Of a DNA stretch of 64,000 nt, positions 43,061-52,470 are shown piece by piece. The notes beneath the pieces were generated by a model. It was not told the origin of the DNA. It was given only the letters and a program-made list of their open reading frames with translations, and did no database searches. The number at the start of each line of letters is the position of its first letter. Positions within the stretch are counted from its first letter, which is position 1. A program made the position numbers and the translations under genes. Origin of the DNA: Bacteroidota bacterium (lineage in GTDB: Bacteria; Bacteroidota; Bacteroidia; Bacteroidales; Paludibacteraceae); assembly GCA_017860345.1 (NCBI GenBank), contig JAFNAV010000008.1, forward strand, positions 62,001 through 126,000, in the 5' to 3' direction.

Positions 43061-43622
43061 GGGAGAAACGGAATGGTTTTATTTCGAGTCATTACGGACT
43101 TTTAGGCGTTTTGATATAAAAATTGCTCCGGACTTTCCACGTCATTCTGATATTGACGACATGCTTAAGTTGGCTGAGAAATATGTAAATGAAGCGTATG
43201 ATTATGTGGTATGTTTGATAGATATGGATAGGATAATGACAAACCCTACAGAATCTAAAAAGTACTACGAACGTAAGAAAGGGAGGAAATTCAGAAGGGT
43301 AATCTTTGTTGAAACAAATCCTTGTACAGAGTTCTGGTTTTTACTGCATTTCTTACCAAACTTTTCAGAAAAAAGATATCAGAATCAAACGCAACTAATA
43401 AGGGATTTGCAGAAATATATGCCAGGGTATGAAAAAACAAAACATTATTTTAAACGTACTGATTTGTTTTGCTATTTAAATCAACATGGAGATATAAACA
43501 GGGCGATGCAAAATGCAGAACAGTTATGTGAGAAAAATAAGGAAAATCCAGAAGACGAGATTTCGTATTCAGAAATATATAAAGTGATAAATCTTATAAA
43601 CGAGTTACAGCCTATGGTGTAG
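43021..43622 (+). CDS. RloB-like protein; start codon lost, or a frameshift lies near its 5' end
   Basis: The frame is open from 43008 to 43622 and encodes about 195 residues matching the RloB family: 'SIAIIGEGETEWFYFESL', 'VVCLIDMDRI' and 'NPCTEFWFLLHF' are its three conserved blocks, with the E..DxD..E layout of a TOPRIM-like site. No ATG, GTG or TTG exists in this frame before Met at 43161, which would cut off the first block. An ATG at 43021 is in another frame and stops after four codons (ATG CGA GGA AAG TAA). One missing base after ATGCG would restore MRRKVRKSIAIIGEG. So the gene is broken by a one-base deletion, uses a non-standard start, or is made by +1 frameshifting from the ATPase. 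Confidence 0.7.
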
Positions 43623-43750
43623 TCAGAAAAAAAGAGAAACGACTATAAAAAATGAAGAAGATAGCAAACCTGCAAGCTTCTATCTTCAATTATTTGTCTT
43701 TTGGTTGGAGACAATGCTTAAAGATCGATCGGATTAAATAAACAAAATTA

Positions 43751-43787
43751 AAGGCTGTCTCACTTTTATCCTGAGACAGCCTTTCTT
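43751..43787. terminator. Bidirectional terminator between the RloB-like gene and aroA
   Basis: AAGGCTGTCTCA pairs perfectly with TGAGACAGCCTT around a nine-base loop; a T-rich stretch follows on the plus strand and an A-rich stretch precedes. Confidence 0.85.
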
Positions 43788-43799
43788 CTATTATAAATA

Positions 43800-45005
43800 T
43801 CAAATCTTCCCGAAATCTTCCCAAAATGAAGGGTATGATTTGCTGACTACCTGCGGCTCTACAATGGTTATAGGATAAAGCAAGGCTGCCGGGGCAAATG
43901 CCATAGCCATCCGGTGGTCTTCGTAGGTTTGGATGCTTATTTCGCTATCTGCCGCTTTTTTTTCTCCGTCCCAGGCTAGTTCGCTGTCGCGGGGCTCAAA
44001 CAAAATGAACCCCAGTTTACCCAACTCAGCTATCAAAGCAGCTATGCGGTCGGTTTCTTTAATTTTCAGACTTTGCACTCCTTTGAAATGAAACGGTATG
44101 CCACGCAGGCAGCATGTTACAGCAAAGGTTTGCGCCAAATCTGGTTGGTTGGTAAAATCATATTCAAATGCCGATACATAATTTCCGGTGGAAGTGAGTT
44201 TAACACCCCCGGGCTGATATGCCGTATTCACTCCGAGCTGTTCAAACAGTTCAGCCACTTTGCTATCGCCCTGAGTGCTGTTTTGAAATAAACCATGCAG
44301 AAGAATTTCACCATTTCCAATGATTGAAAGTACTTCGTACCAATATGATGCTGCCGACCAGTCCGATTCTACTTTAAAGGGTACAGGCTTATAAGTTTGA
44401 GGGCGTATATCTATTTCGCTGTTTTCAAAAGCCACATCTACTCCGAACTTCTGCATGATTTTTTGAGTCATCAGTATATAAGGAACCGAAATTATATTTC
44501 CTTCAAGTTTGATTTTCAGCCCATTCAACATATAAGGTGCTATCATCATAAGTGCCGATATGTATTGACTGCTTACTCCGCCATTCAACTTAACTTCTCC
44601 ACCATTGAGCGCACTTCCTGTAATACGTAAAGGAGGGTAACCCTCCTTTTCAGTGTATTCAATTCGGGCGCCAAGGCTATTCAGTGCTTCAACCAGCAAC
44701 CTGACAGGGCGGTTTTTCATCCGTTCACTGCCGGTAATTACCCATTCGCCCACTGTTTTCGAGAGAAAAGCCGTGAGGAAGCGCATGGCTGTGCCAGCAG
44801 CTCCAATATCAAAAGTTGTATCGTTAGAGTCGAGTGCTTTCAGCGTAACACGTGTGTCGTCGCAGTCCGACAGGTTTTGAATTTCGTACGGACTGTAAGC
44901 CAGCGCATTGATAATAAGTGCCCGGTTGCTAATGCTTTTTGAACTTGGCAGATTAATTTCCAGCTTAACTTGTTTGGTTGTAATGTGTAATTGCTTCGTT
45001 GTCAT
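43800..45005 (-). CDS. aroA: 3-phosphoshikimate 1-carboxyvinyltransferase (EPSP synthase)
   Basis: A 401-residue enzyme of the shikimate path that joins phosphoenolpyruvate to shikimate 3-phosphate. 'LPSSKSISNRALIINAL' is the N-terminal site, 'GAAGTAMRFLTAFL' and 'GSERMKNRPV' follow (about 68-100), and 'TYEDHRMAMAFAPAAL' is near 365. Length is slightly short of the 427 residues of E. coli but typical of this phylum. It is separated from the alcohol dehydrogenase gene by 57 bases. Confidence 0.94.
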   Translation of the reverse strand: MTTKQLHITTKQVKLEINLPSSKSISNRALIINALAYSPYEIQNLSDCDDTRVTLKALDSNDTTFDIGAAGTAMRFLTAFLSKTVGEWVITGSERMKNRPVRLLVEALNSLGARIEYTEKEGYPPLRITGSALNGGEVKLNGGVSSQYISALMMIAPYMLNGLKIKLEGNIISVPYILMTQKIMQKFGVDVAFENSEIDIRPQTYKPVPFKVESDWSAASYWYEVLSIIGNGEILLHGLFQNSTQGDSKVAELFEQLGVNTAYQPGGVKLTSTGNYVSAFEYDFTNQPDLAQTFAVTCCLRGIPFHFKGVQSLKIKETDRIAALIAELGKLGFILFEPRDSELAWDGEKKAADSEISIQTYEDHRMAMAFAPAALLYPITIVEPQVVSKSYPSFWEDFGKI

Positions 45006-45062
45006 TGATTGTAACTGATTTCGTTGAAATTATGCACTGATGTGAACCTCAGAACTTTCTAT

Positions 45063-46229
45063 CTATACAGCTAATTCATAAATTTTCTGTACATCTTTTT
45101 CAGTGAGTTTCACAAAAGAACCAAGTGTACCTTCGCCTAATCCAAGTGTTTTGACTAACACGGGAATGTCTCCGGCTTTGGCTCCCAGTTCCGAAAAGCG
45201 TATAGGCATGCCAATAGATTGCAGGAAATGTTCGTAATGCTTTATTCCTTGAATAGCAGTGTTTTCCGGGTTCTGAAAGTCCATTTCGCAGCCCCATATT
45301 CTGACAGCAAATTGAGCAAAGCGGTTTACATCATGACTCATTACATATTTCATCCAGGCCGGAAACATAACGGCGAGCCCGGCTCCGTGAGCTACATCGT
45401 ACAGCCCCGATAGTTCGTGTTCCATATTGTGCGTGCTCCAGTCTTGTTCGCGGCCTACACCGCAGATGTCGTTATGAGCCACCATGCCTGCCCACATCAG
45501 GTTGGCGCGTGCTTCGTAGTCGTCGGGGTTAGCCAGCGCTTTAGGAGTTTCGTTGATAATGGTGAGCATAATTCCTTCGCACAAACGATCGGTTATTTCC
45601 ACTTCTTTGGTGTTGGTAAAATATCGTTCCATCACATGAGCAAGCATATCGGTAGCGCCGCAAGCAGTTTGATATGGCGGGAGCGAGCATGTAAGTTGAG
45701 GGTTAAGAATAGAGAACACAGGCCGGATTAAGTCGCTGTTAGCGGCACGTTTCAGCATACCGTTTTCGTGCGTAATAACCGAACCGGTGGAGCCTTCGCT
45801 TCCGGCAGCCGTGAGCGTAAGTATGGTGGCCACAGGCAATGCTTTGTCTATACGTTTTCCGTTGTAAAACTCCCAAAAATCGCCCTCGTAAAGCGCTCCC
45901 AAGGCTATAGCTTTGGCCGAGTCGATGACGCTGCCGCCCCCGACTGCCAGAATAAAATCAATGTTTTCTTTTTTGCAAATATCAATACCCTGATATACTA
46001 AGCCACTTCGGGGATTGGGAACCACCCCGCCGAGTTCACTAAACGCAATGCCGGAACTTTCGAGCGATTTTTTGACCCTTTCGAGCAATCCGCTTTTAAT
46101 TACCGATCCGCTTCCATAGTGTATAAGTACTTTTTTTCCACCAAATCGTTGAATATATTTTCCGGTTTCGTTTTCACGATCTTTTCCGAAAACGAAATAA
46201 GTTGGGCTATAAAAATTGAAGTTATTCAT
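45063..46229 (-). CDS. Iron-containing alcohol dehydrogenase
   Basis: A 388-residue protein of the iron-type (group III) alcohol dehydrogenase family, close to butanol dehydrogenase/YqhD. 'GGGSVIDSAKAIALGA' (about residues 96-111) is the NAD(P) site, and the metal ligands lie in 'CGATDMLAHVMERYF' (Asp and His) and 'HNMEHELSGLYDVAHGAGLA'. It reduces aldehydes with NAD(P)H in most relatives. Substrate is not predictable. It sits between aroA and the DUF4954 gene on the same strand. Confidence 0.9.
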   Translation of the reverse strand: MNNFNFYSPTYFVFGKDRENETGKYIQRFGGKKVLIHYGSGSVIKSGLLERVKKSLESSGIAFSELGGVVPNPRSGLVYQGIDICKKENIDFILAVGGGSVIDSAKAIALGALYEGDFWEFYNGKRIDKALPVATILTLTAAGSEGSTGSVITHENGMLKRAANSDLIRPVFSILNPQLTCSLPPYQTACGATDMLAHVMERYFTNTKEVEITDRLCEGIMLTIINETPKALANPDDYEARANLMWAGMVAHNDICGVGREQDWSTHNMEHELSGLYDVAHGAGLAVMFPAWMKYVMSHDVNRFAQFAVRIWGCEMDFQNPENTAIQGIKHYEHFLQSIGMPIRFSELGAKAGDIPVLVKTLGLGEGTLGSFVKLTEKDVQKIYELAV

Positions 46230-46290
46230 TTTTTTGTTCCTGGTTAGTTGTTAGTCAGTTGAATTGTAATTTTTATTTGAAATCAGGCTT

Positions 46291-48168
46291 TCATTTCTTT
46301 TTTATCGCAATCACAAAAGGATGGTCGTCAAAAACCCCCCGTGTAGCATCAAAATCGGCGTTACGTACATTGTCGTCGCCATCTATTCCGAAACCGGTTT
46401 TGGCCATTGTTGAGAATTCTTTTTTTGCATCTCTCAGTATAAGGTCATTAAAAGCAAGTTCGGCTTTTTCTCCTTTATTTACGATGTCATTAATCTCTTT
46501 ATCGGACAATTGTGTGGCCGTTTTTGATAGTTTGTTTTGAATAATAGAATTTACAAACCCCAGTTTATAGGCAGGGTAATTATCATAGATTTTGAGTAAC
46601 TCCTGCTGAATCTGTTCTACCGAAAGTTTTTCAGCAATTATTCTTTGGCAAAGCTTCTCAATTTCTGTTTGCGGGGCCAGCAGCCCGGCCATATCTACCC
46701 AATTGCCACTCCCTGTATTAGCTTGTCCGTCAGTTATTTCACGCACATGTTTGGCTATAAAATTATCTACAGCCATTTCGTACAATTCAATGCCTTTACG
46801 CAAAGCCGATCTTTTTATTTTACAGTTTTGATACCATACAAAAGTGGCATCAGAATCCATATTAGCAAGAATATTCTTTAGTAAATCAATGCCTTTCAGT
46901 ACTTTAGATAGGGTATAGGGCGATAGGAAATCAAAATGAACGGGATCCGTTTTTTCGCCGCTGCGCAGGTCGCGTTTAGGCCATTTTTGTACATCGCGGA
47001 TAGTACCGGCGCTATGCAGGTTGATACCAACCAACAAATGGCTTTCATTATCGGCTTCTATCAAATATGAGAAAGGGAGATTTTTCAAGTCAGGATTGCC
47101 CTTGTGTCTGCCCAGTACAATTGAGAAAGCTCCAATATGAGCAGGCCACATGATGTACGAGTTGCTCGAAGTTTTAACGCCACGTTCGGTAATTCCCTGA
47201 TGTACCGGTCCTAATTTGTACATGTGATTACTAAAATTACTTCCGCTGCCAGCATTCATAAATGAATATAAGGCTGTGAGCATCAGTGTCGACTTGTGGT
47301 GTGTAACCGTGTATGGACCTGCAAAAACAGATATAGCCTCTCCATGTTGTCCCTGACAGTTTGCAAAAAATACCGAGTCGATTGCCGAGAATTGTTTCCC
47401 AATTATACAACCTTGTCCAATAAAGCAGCGGGTAAGCATAGCGCCGTCGGTGACTGCACTTCCTGAACCGATAATGAATTCATTGCACTGCACACCATTG
47501 CCTATGTGTATGGGGGCATCGGCTGTACTGATGATAGTCCCCTGTTCGAGCAAAACAGCTCCATCCAATCTGGCACAGTTGCCAATGCGTACATTGAGTA
47601 TCGAACCACAATTAGTAATATGAGCATTTTTCCCAATTGAACCTTTGTCCGATTTGGTGGTTTCAATATATTTTTTTGCCGATTGCAATAGCGCTTCGGT
47701 GAGTTCGGTATCATGTCGGTAAAAAGTCATCATATAGGCCATTGGTGCCGACAGCTTATCAAAAACAGGGATGGTACGTTCACCGCTTTCAATCATTACA
47801 GCCACTTCGGTGCCATTGCCAAAAGAGCTCTCTCCGCTGGTTATAATACTGTTTACATTTTCAATATAAACATCTTCATCAATATCATAATTAGCTATAT
47901 AGTTATTTACTTTATTGATATATACATTGTTGCCAATTGTACAGTTGTGCAGGTGGCAGTTGTAAATCCCCGAATGCTTTCTCACCCCACCCGGAAGGTC
48001 AATGACTTTGTTGAAAGTGCCAAGGCATACTTTTCCGGAAAAATGAACGTTCTGAATAAAGCTGACCGAAAAATCATCAGCCACCAATAGCTCTTTCCAG
48101 TCGTCGGCCGAGCAACCGTAAACCAGCAACGAAGCAATTTCTTTGTCTTGTAAATGCCTGTATTTCAT
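46291..48168 (-). CDS. DUF4954 left-handed beta-helix protein
   Basis: A 625-residue cytoplasmic protein of the DUF4954 family. The first 330 residues contain many hexapeptide-like turns (for example 'CTIGNNVYINKVNNYI' and 'IHIGNGVQCNEFIIGSG'), the left-handed beta-helix of acyl- and nucleotidyl-transferases. The rest is helical with a conserved 'GVKTSSNSYIMWPAHIGAFS' region split over about 333-352. No catalytic site is recognised, and no signal peptide is present. Relatives are of unknown function; a nucleotide-sugar or acyl-transfer role is only a guess from the fold. Confidence 0.85.
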   Translation of the reverse strand: MKYRHLQDKEIASLLVYGCSADDWKELLVADDFSVSFIQNVHFSGKVCLGTFNKVIDLPGGVRKHSGIYNCHLHNCTIGNNVYINKVNNYIANYDIDEDVYIENVNSIITSGESSFGNGTEVAVMIESGERTIPVFDKLSAPMAYMMTFYRHDTELTEALLQSAKKYIETTKSDKGSIGKNAHITNCGSILNVRIGNCARLDGAVLLEQGTIISTADAPIHIGNGVQCNEFIIGSGSAVTDGAMLTRCFIGQGCIIGKQFSAIDSVFFANCQGQHGEAISVFAGPYTVTHHKSTLMLTALYSFMNAGSGSNFSNHMYKLGPVHQGITERGVKTSSNSYIMWPAHIGAFSIVLGRHKGNPDLKNLPFSYLIEADNESHLLVGINLHSAGTIRDVQKWPKRDLRSGEKTDPVHFDFLSPYTLSKVLKGIDLLKNILANMDSDATFVWYQNCKIKRSALRKGIELYEMAVDNFIAKHVREITDGQANTGSGNWVDMAGLLAPQTEIEKLCQRIIAEKLSVEQIQQELLKIYDNYPAYKLGFVNSIIQNKLSKTATQLSDKEINDIVNKGEKAELAFNDLILRDAKKEFSTMAKTGFGIDGDDNVRNADFDATRGVFDDHPFVIAIKKK

Positions 48169-48223
48169 AGCGTCTTTCCACTAAAAGCCGTTAGTACATA
48201 TTTTATTTATTATAACAGATGAT

Positions 48224-49447
48224 TTATTGTTCAGCATCCTCCTTGTCATATTTTTGAAACAAAAAATCGTTGTACGGATATCGTTCCACATGGATAGCCT
48301 TTACTCTTTCGTACATAAGCGCTTTGAGTTGTTCAACGTTTTGTTTTTCCCGTGCCGAGATAAAGATGCAATTATCATGTAGTTTTGATATCCACGTATT
48401 TTTCAGTTCATCCAGACTGTAATTTTCCCGTTTCACCGGTGTCAAATCATCTTCATCTTTAGGAACGTAGGTAAAAGCATCTATTTTGTTGAATACGAGT
48501 ATGGTTGGCTTTTCCCGCGGATCAATTTCTTTCAAAGTTTGATTAACGATTTCAAGCTGTTCTTCAAAATTAGGATGCGAAATATCTACTACATGTACCA
48601 ACAAATCGGCTTCGCGCACTTCATCTAAAGTTGATTTGAAAGATTCAATCAGGTTGTGCGGAAGTTTGCGGATAAATCCAACTGTATCCGATAGCAGAAA
48701 CGGCAGGTTCTCAATAATGACTTTACGTACTGTAGTATCGAGTGTTGCAAATAGCTTATTTTCGGCAAAAACTTCCGACTTGCTTAGCATATTCATCATG
48801 GTAGATTTACCCACGTTGGTATACCCAACCAAAGCTACTCTTACCATTTTTCCCCGGTTTTTACGTTGCGTAGCCATTTGCTTGTCAATTTCTTTCAGTC
48901 CCTGTTTCAGCAACGAGATTTTGTTGAGTATGATGCGTCGGTCGGTTTCAATCTGCGTTTCACCCGGGCCACGCATACCTATACCTCCCTGCTGTCTTTC
49001 CAGATGTGTCCAAAGCCGTGTAAGGCGTGGAAGCATATACTGCAACTGAGCTAATTCTACCTGAGTTTTGGCATTGGCAGTTTGCGCTCTTTTGGCAAAA
49101 ATATCCAGAATAAGACTTGTTCTGTCGAGGATTAGTACTTTTAGTTCCCCCTCAATATTCCTGAGCTGCTTGGGCGAAAGTTCGTCGTCGAATATAACCA
49201 GTCCTATTTCGTTATTGTCAATGTATTCTTTTATTTCCTGTAGTTTACCAGGCCCTACAAAAGTTTTAGGGTTAGGATAATCTATACGCTGAAAAAACAG
49301 TTTGTCAGGGGTGGCGCCGGCTGTGTGGGCCAAAAAGGCCAGTTCGTCAAGATATTCTCGGGTGCGTTCTTCGTTTTGCGACGAGGTTATTAGCCCCACC
49401 AGAACTGCTTTTTCCTGATATATTTCTGTCTTAACCTGATTATTCAT
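48224..49447 (-). CDS. hflX: GTPase HflX
   Basis: A 407-residue ribosome-associated GTPase that splits stalled or stress-inactivated 70S ribosomes. The N-terminal HflX domain (about 1-195) includes 'GPGKLQEIKEYI' and 'GMRGPGETQIETDRR'. The G domain has 'GYTNVGKSTMMN' (G1), 'DTVGFIRKLP' (G3) and 'NKID' (G4). A short C-terminal extension ends near EQ. Length fits the Bacteroidota forms. It follows tonB with a tonB terminator in between. Confidence 0.95.
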   Translation of the reverse strand: MNNQVKTEIYQEKAVLVGLITSSQNEERTREYLDELAFLAHTAGATPDKLFFQRIDYPNPKTFVGPGKLQEIKEYIDNNEIGLVIFDDELSPKQLRNIEGELKVLILDRTSLILDIFAKRAQTANAKTQVELAQLQYMLPRLTRLWTHLERQQGGIGMRGPGETQIETDRRIILNKISLLKQGLKEIDKQMATQRKNRGKMVRVALVGYTNVGKSTMMNMLSKSEVFAENKLFATLDTTVRKVIIENLPFLLSDTVGFIRKLPHNLIESFKSTLDEVREADLLVHVVDISHPNFEEQLEIVNQTLKEIDPREKPTILVFNKIDAFTYVPKDEDDLTPVKRENYSLDELKNTWISKLHDNCIFISAREKQNVEQLKALMYERVKAIHVERYPYNDFLFQKYDKEDAEQ

Positions 49448-49470
49448 AAAAATGTATATTTCTTAATGAT

Positions 49471-49506
49471 AAAAAAACCGTTTGGAAAGACCCAAACGGT
49501 TTTTGA
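49471..49506 (-). terminator. Terminator after tonB
   Basis: AAAAACCGTTTGG and CCAAACGGTTTTT form a perfect 12-base stem with a five-base loop. On the minus strand it ends in a T run and lies between tonB and hflX. Confidence 0.85.
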
Positions 49507-49570
49507 TATTTTTTGCCTTTTATCAACTTACCGTTGGTATAATTGATAAGCGGAAATTCAACAAGGCTTA

Positions 49571-50254
49571 TTACTGTAAACGGAAGTTAACCGGAAGTGT
49601 ATACTTTACACGTACGGGTTTACCACGTTGTTGTCCGGGACTCCATTTAGGCATGGATTTGATAACGCGAACAGCTTCTTTGTCAAGACTTGCGTCAACG
49701 CTACGAACTACTTCAATGTCAACAATCGAACCGTCGCGGTTTACTACAAACTGACAGATTACGCGTCCTTGTACACCATTTTCCTGAGCAATAACCGGAT
49801 ACTTAACATTTTCGTAGAGGTATTTCATCAAAGCTGCATCTCCGCCCGGAAATGAAGGCATTTTTTCAACAACCTGAAATACTACGTTGTCTTCTTCTTC
49901 AACTACAGCAGGAGCGGCAGTTACAGGAGCAGCTACGGCTACGCCTTTGTCTTTGTCGTCTTCGGTGTTGATTTCAACTGAGGCTACTTCAACGTCATCG
50001 TCAACCACATTGATAATTTCTACCACTTCGGGAGCAGGAGGTGGTGGAGGTGGAGGCAATTCCTGAGCTGTTTGAACGATTTCAATTTCCTCTTCTGCAA
50101 GTAAACTGGTGTCAGCAGCCTGAAATACTTTAACTTCTCTCTCAGTCCACTCAAAACCAATGTAGAGCAGTGATAAAACCATAACAAGACCCATAGTTAC
50201 GAAGAGAAATTTTTTGTCTTCGAGACTGGCTTTTGGTGATTTTTTAACTTCCAT
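49571..50254 (-). CDS. TonB-family energy transducer
   Basis: A 227-residue inner-membrane protein that passes proton-motive force to TonB-dependent outer-membrane receptors. One N-terminal transmembrane helix (about residues 18-38), a short proline run 'PPPPPPAPE', an acidic spacer and a C-terminal TonB domain (about 135-227) with 'YPVIAQENGVQGRVICQF' and 'WSPGQQRGKPVRVKYTLP'. No exbB or exbD gene is near. A -7 box (TACATTTG, minus strand, 50289-50296) lies 35 bases upstream. Confidence 0.92.
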   Translation of the reverse strand: MEVKKSPKASLEDKKFLFVTMGLVMVLSLLYIGFEWTEREVKVFQAADTSLLAEEEIEIVQTAQELPPPPPPPAPEVVEIINVVDDDVEVASVEINTEDDKDKGVAVAAPVTAAPAVVEEEDNVVFQVVEKMPSFPGGDAALMKYLYENVKYPVIAQENGVQGRVICQFVVNRDGSIVDIEVVRSVDASLDKEAVRVIKSMPKWSPGQQRGKPVRVKYTLPVNFRLQ

Positions 50255-50288
50255 ATTTTATGTTTAATTTATATATATTTCCAGTGGG

Positions 50289-50296
50289 CAAATGTA
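50289..50296 (-). promoter_or_regulatory. -7 promoter box of the tonB-family gene
   Basis: On the minus strand TACATTTG matches TAnnTTTG, 35 bases before the start codon. Confidence 0.5.
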
Positions 50297-50475
50297 ATAT
50301 ATTTTTTCCAAAATTTATTTGTAAAAAACAGAAAAAAATCATTTTTATTTGACTTTTCGCATAATCGATTGTGTTTAATTGTTTTTTTATCTTCAAAAAT
50401 ATAATTTTCCTTTCTTTTTTCGTTCTATTTACTGATTTGTACTTGCGGTCAAATCTGACTTATGTGAATTTGATG

Positions 50476-50483
50476 TATCTTTG
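50476..50483 (+). promoter_or_regulatory. -7 promoter box of porQ
   Basis: TATCTTTG matches TAnnTTTG exactly, 48 bases before the porQ start; no clear -33 TTTG. Confidence 0.5.
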
Positions 50484-50530
50484 AATCCGGAATAGATGGT
50501 TGTGTGTTCGGGATTATAATCTATATGTAA

Positions 50531-51556
50531 ATGCTAAAAAAGGTTTTAATCATTATTTGTTTTTTCTTTGTTTACGGCCAGGCTTGCCCTCAGGCCGGAA
50601 ATGCTGTGTATTCTTTTCTGGATTTACCCATATCTTCGCGTCAGGCAGCTTTAGGAAGCAGTAATGTGTCGTTGCGCGACAATGATATTAATTTTGCCTT
50701 GATGAACCCTGCTCTTTTAACTCAGGAAACCAAAAATACGATTGGTGTAAATATTGCCAATTATTTATCGGATATAACCTTTGGTTCTGCTATTTATGGT
50801 TATAGTATTGATGACAAAAGTTTTATGGCTGTGGGGATGCAGTATGTGGATTATGGAAAATTTGATGGCCGTGATGATTTGGATAGTGAGACGGGACTGT
50901 TCTCGGCTAAGGATATGTCGCTCAGTGTGGTGTATGCTCGTACCTTAACCAACAGAATTACGGTAGGAGCTACGTTGAAGCCTGTGTTTTCGGTATTCGA
51001 AATGTATACAAGTTTTGGGATGGCAGCCGATTTGGGCGTCAGCTACCGCGATACTACGGGCAATTTTTCTGCCGGATTCGTGCTTCGTAATATCGGCACT
51101 CAATTGAAAGGTTACTATGCCGACGAGGATGGACAGCATTATGAACGTTTGCCTTTTAACGTAATGCTTGGTGTTTCCAAAAAGCTGGAACATGCGCCTT
51201 TTCGCTTCTCGCTCACCCTGCATAACCTTCAACGCTGGAATTTGTCCTATCTCACCGATGATTCAGATGATGACGATGCGGATGCCGGAATTGGCTTTTT
51301 TGACATGGCTTTTCGTCATGCAATAATAGGAGTGGAGTTTGTGCCTGGCAAAAACTTTTATCTGGCAGCATCATATAATCATCGGCGTAGTAAGGAGCTG
51401 GCGATGTCAGGCTTCAAAAGCATGTCTGGTTTTTCATTTGGCGGAGGTGTCAAGTTATATAAATTTCAGATAGGTTTTGGGCTGACGCCTTTCCAGACGG
51501 GTATTACAGCGTATCAATTTTCCATCAGTACCTCGTTGAAAGAGTTTGGCTTGTAA
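50531..51556 (+). CDS. porQ: Type IX secretion system protein PorQ
   Basis: A 341-residue outer-membrane beta-barrel of the PorV/PorQ family. After a signal peptide ending near 'GQACPQ' comes the family start 'YSFLDLPISSRQAALGSSN' and 'NFALMNPALL'. PorQ is part of the T9SS attachment complex with PorU, PorV and PorZ, which anchors exported cargo to the outer membrane. It is the only T9SS gene in the window. It begins the plus-strand run porQ-cmk-ispH-pfkA and is divergent from tonB. Confidence 0.88.
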   Translation: MLKKVLIIICFFFVYGQACPQAGNAVYSFLDLPISSRQAALGSSNVSLRDNDINFALMNPALLTQETKNTIGVNIANYLSDITFGSAIYGYSIDDKSFMAVGMQYVDYGKFDGRDDLDSETGLFSAKDMSLSVVYARTLTNRITVGATLKPVFSVFEMYTSFGMAADLGVSYRDTTGNFSAGFVLRNIGTQLKGYYADEDGQHYERLPFNVMLGVSKKLEHAPFRFSLTLHNLQRWNLSYLTDDSDDDDADAGIGFFDMAFRHAIIGVEFVPGKNFYLAASYNHRRSKELAMSGFKSMSGFSFGGGVKLYKFQIGFGLTPFQTGITAYQFSISTSLKEFGL

Positions 51557-51647
51557 GGTGTCATGACCAGATTTCAGGTTTGGTAATTGTTGATGATGAT
51601 TTATTCAAGAATCTTTTTTTAGTATTTACTGTTTTTTTTAAGATAAG

Positions 51648-52334
51648 ATGAAGAAAATAATTGTAGCCATTGACGGGTTTTCGTCCTGTGGTAAAAGCAC
51701 AATGGCTAAAGAGCTTGCCCGCGAAAGCGGATATGTTTATGTAGATACGGGTGCAATGTATCGCGCTGTTTCGTTGTATTGCCTGCGCAATGGATGGATG
51801 GATAACGAACACATGGATATACATACGATAGAAAGTAACATCGAAAATATTGAACTTTCATTTAAAAACAATACCGAGGGAAAAGCAGAGATATACTTGC
51901 ATGGCGAAAATGTAGAAAAGCAGATACGCACTTTAGAGGTGGCTAATGGTGCAAGTCGCGTAAGTACGATAGGTGCAGTACGGCGCGAACTTGTACGTCA
52001 GCAGCAAAATATGGGCAAAAATAAAGGCATAGTGATGGATGGGAGAGATATTGGTACTGTGGTTTTTCCTGATGCCGAACTGAAAATTTTTCTTACAGCC
52101 TCGGCCGAGATAAGGGCTCAGCGCCGAATGGACGAGTTGAAGGCCAAGGGAGATTCTGTGAGCTTTGAAGAAGTGCTGGCCAATGTAAAGGAGCGCGATG
52201 AGAGAGATCAAAACAGGGCTGAGAGTCCGCTACGTTGTGCCGACGATGCGGTAGTGATTGATAATACTACGCTTACACCTGCACAACAACAGGAAATGTT
52301 ACGAACATTATTCAAACAGAAAACGTTAGAATAA
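51648..52334 (+). CDS. cmk: Cytidylate kinase
   Basis: A 228-residue P-loop kinase that phosphorylates CMP and dCMP. 'IDGFSSCGKSTMAKEL' is the P-loop, 'YVDTGAMYRAV' and 'MDGRDIGTVVFPDAELKIFL' bind the nucleotide and substrate, and 'RDERDQNRAESPL' is near the C-terminus. Length is normal. It lies 91 bases after porQ and 136 before ispH on the same strand. Confidence 0.95.
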   Translation: MKKIIVAIDGFSSCGKSTMAKELARESGYVYVDTGAMYRAVSLYCLRNGWMDNEHMDIHTIESNIENIELSFKNNTEGKAEIYLHGENVEKQIRTLEVANGASRVSTIGAVRRELVRQQQNMGKNKGIVMDGRDIGTVVFPDAELKIFLTASAEIRAQRRMDELKAKGDSVSFEEVLANVKERDERDQNRAESPLRCADDAVVIDNTTLTPAQQQEMLRTLFKQKTLE

Positions 52335-52470
52335 CACGTAAATAAACCGTAGAACATAGCTGCTGAGTCATCATTTTTCCAGATAGAAGGTGTTGCTTCT
52401 GATCCCCAAAAGCTTTACTGGAAATGATATGCCCGGAGTCTGTGGTCTATGAAGTAATAAATTGTAAATC

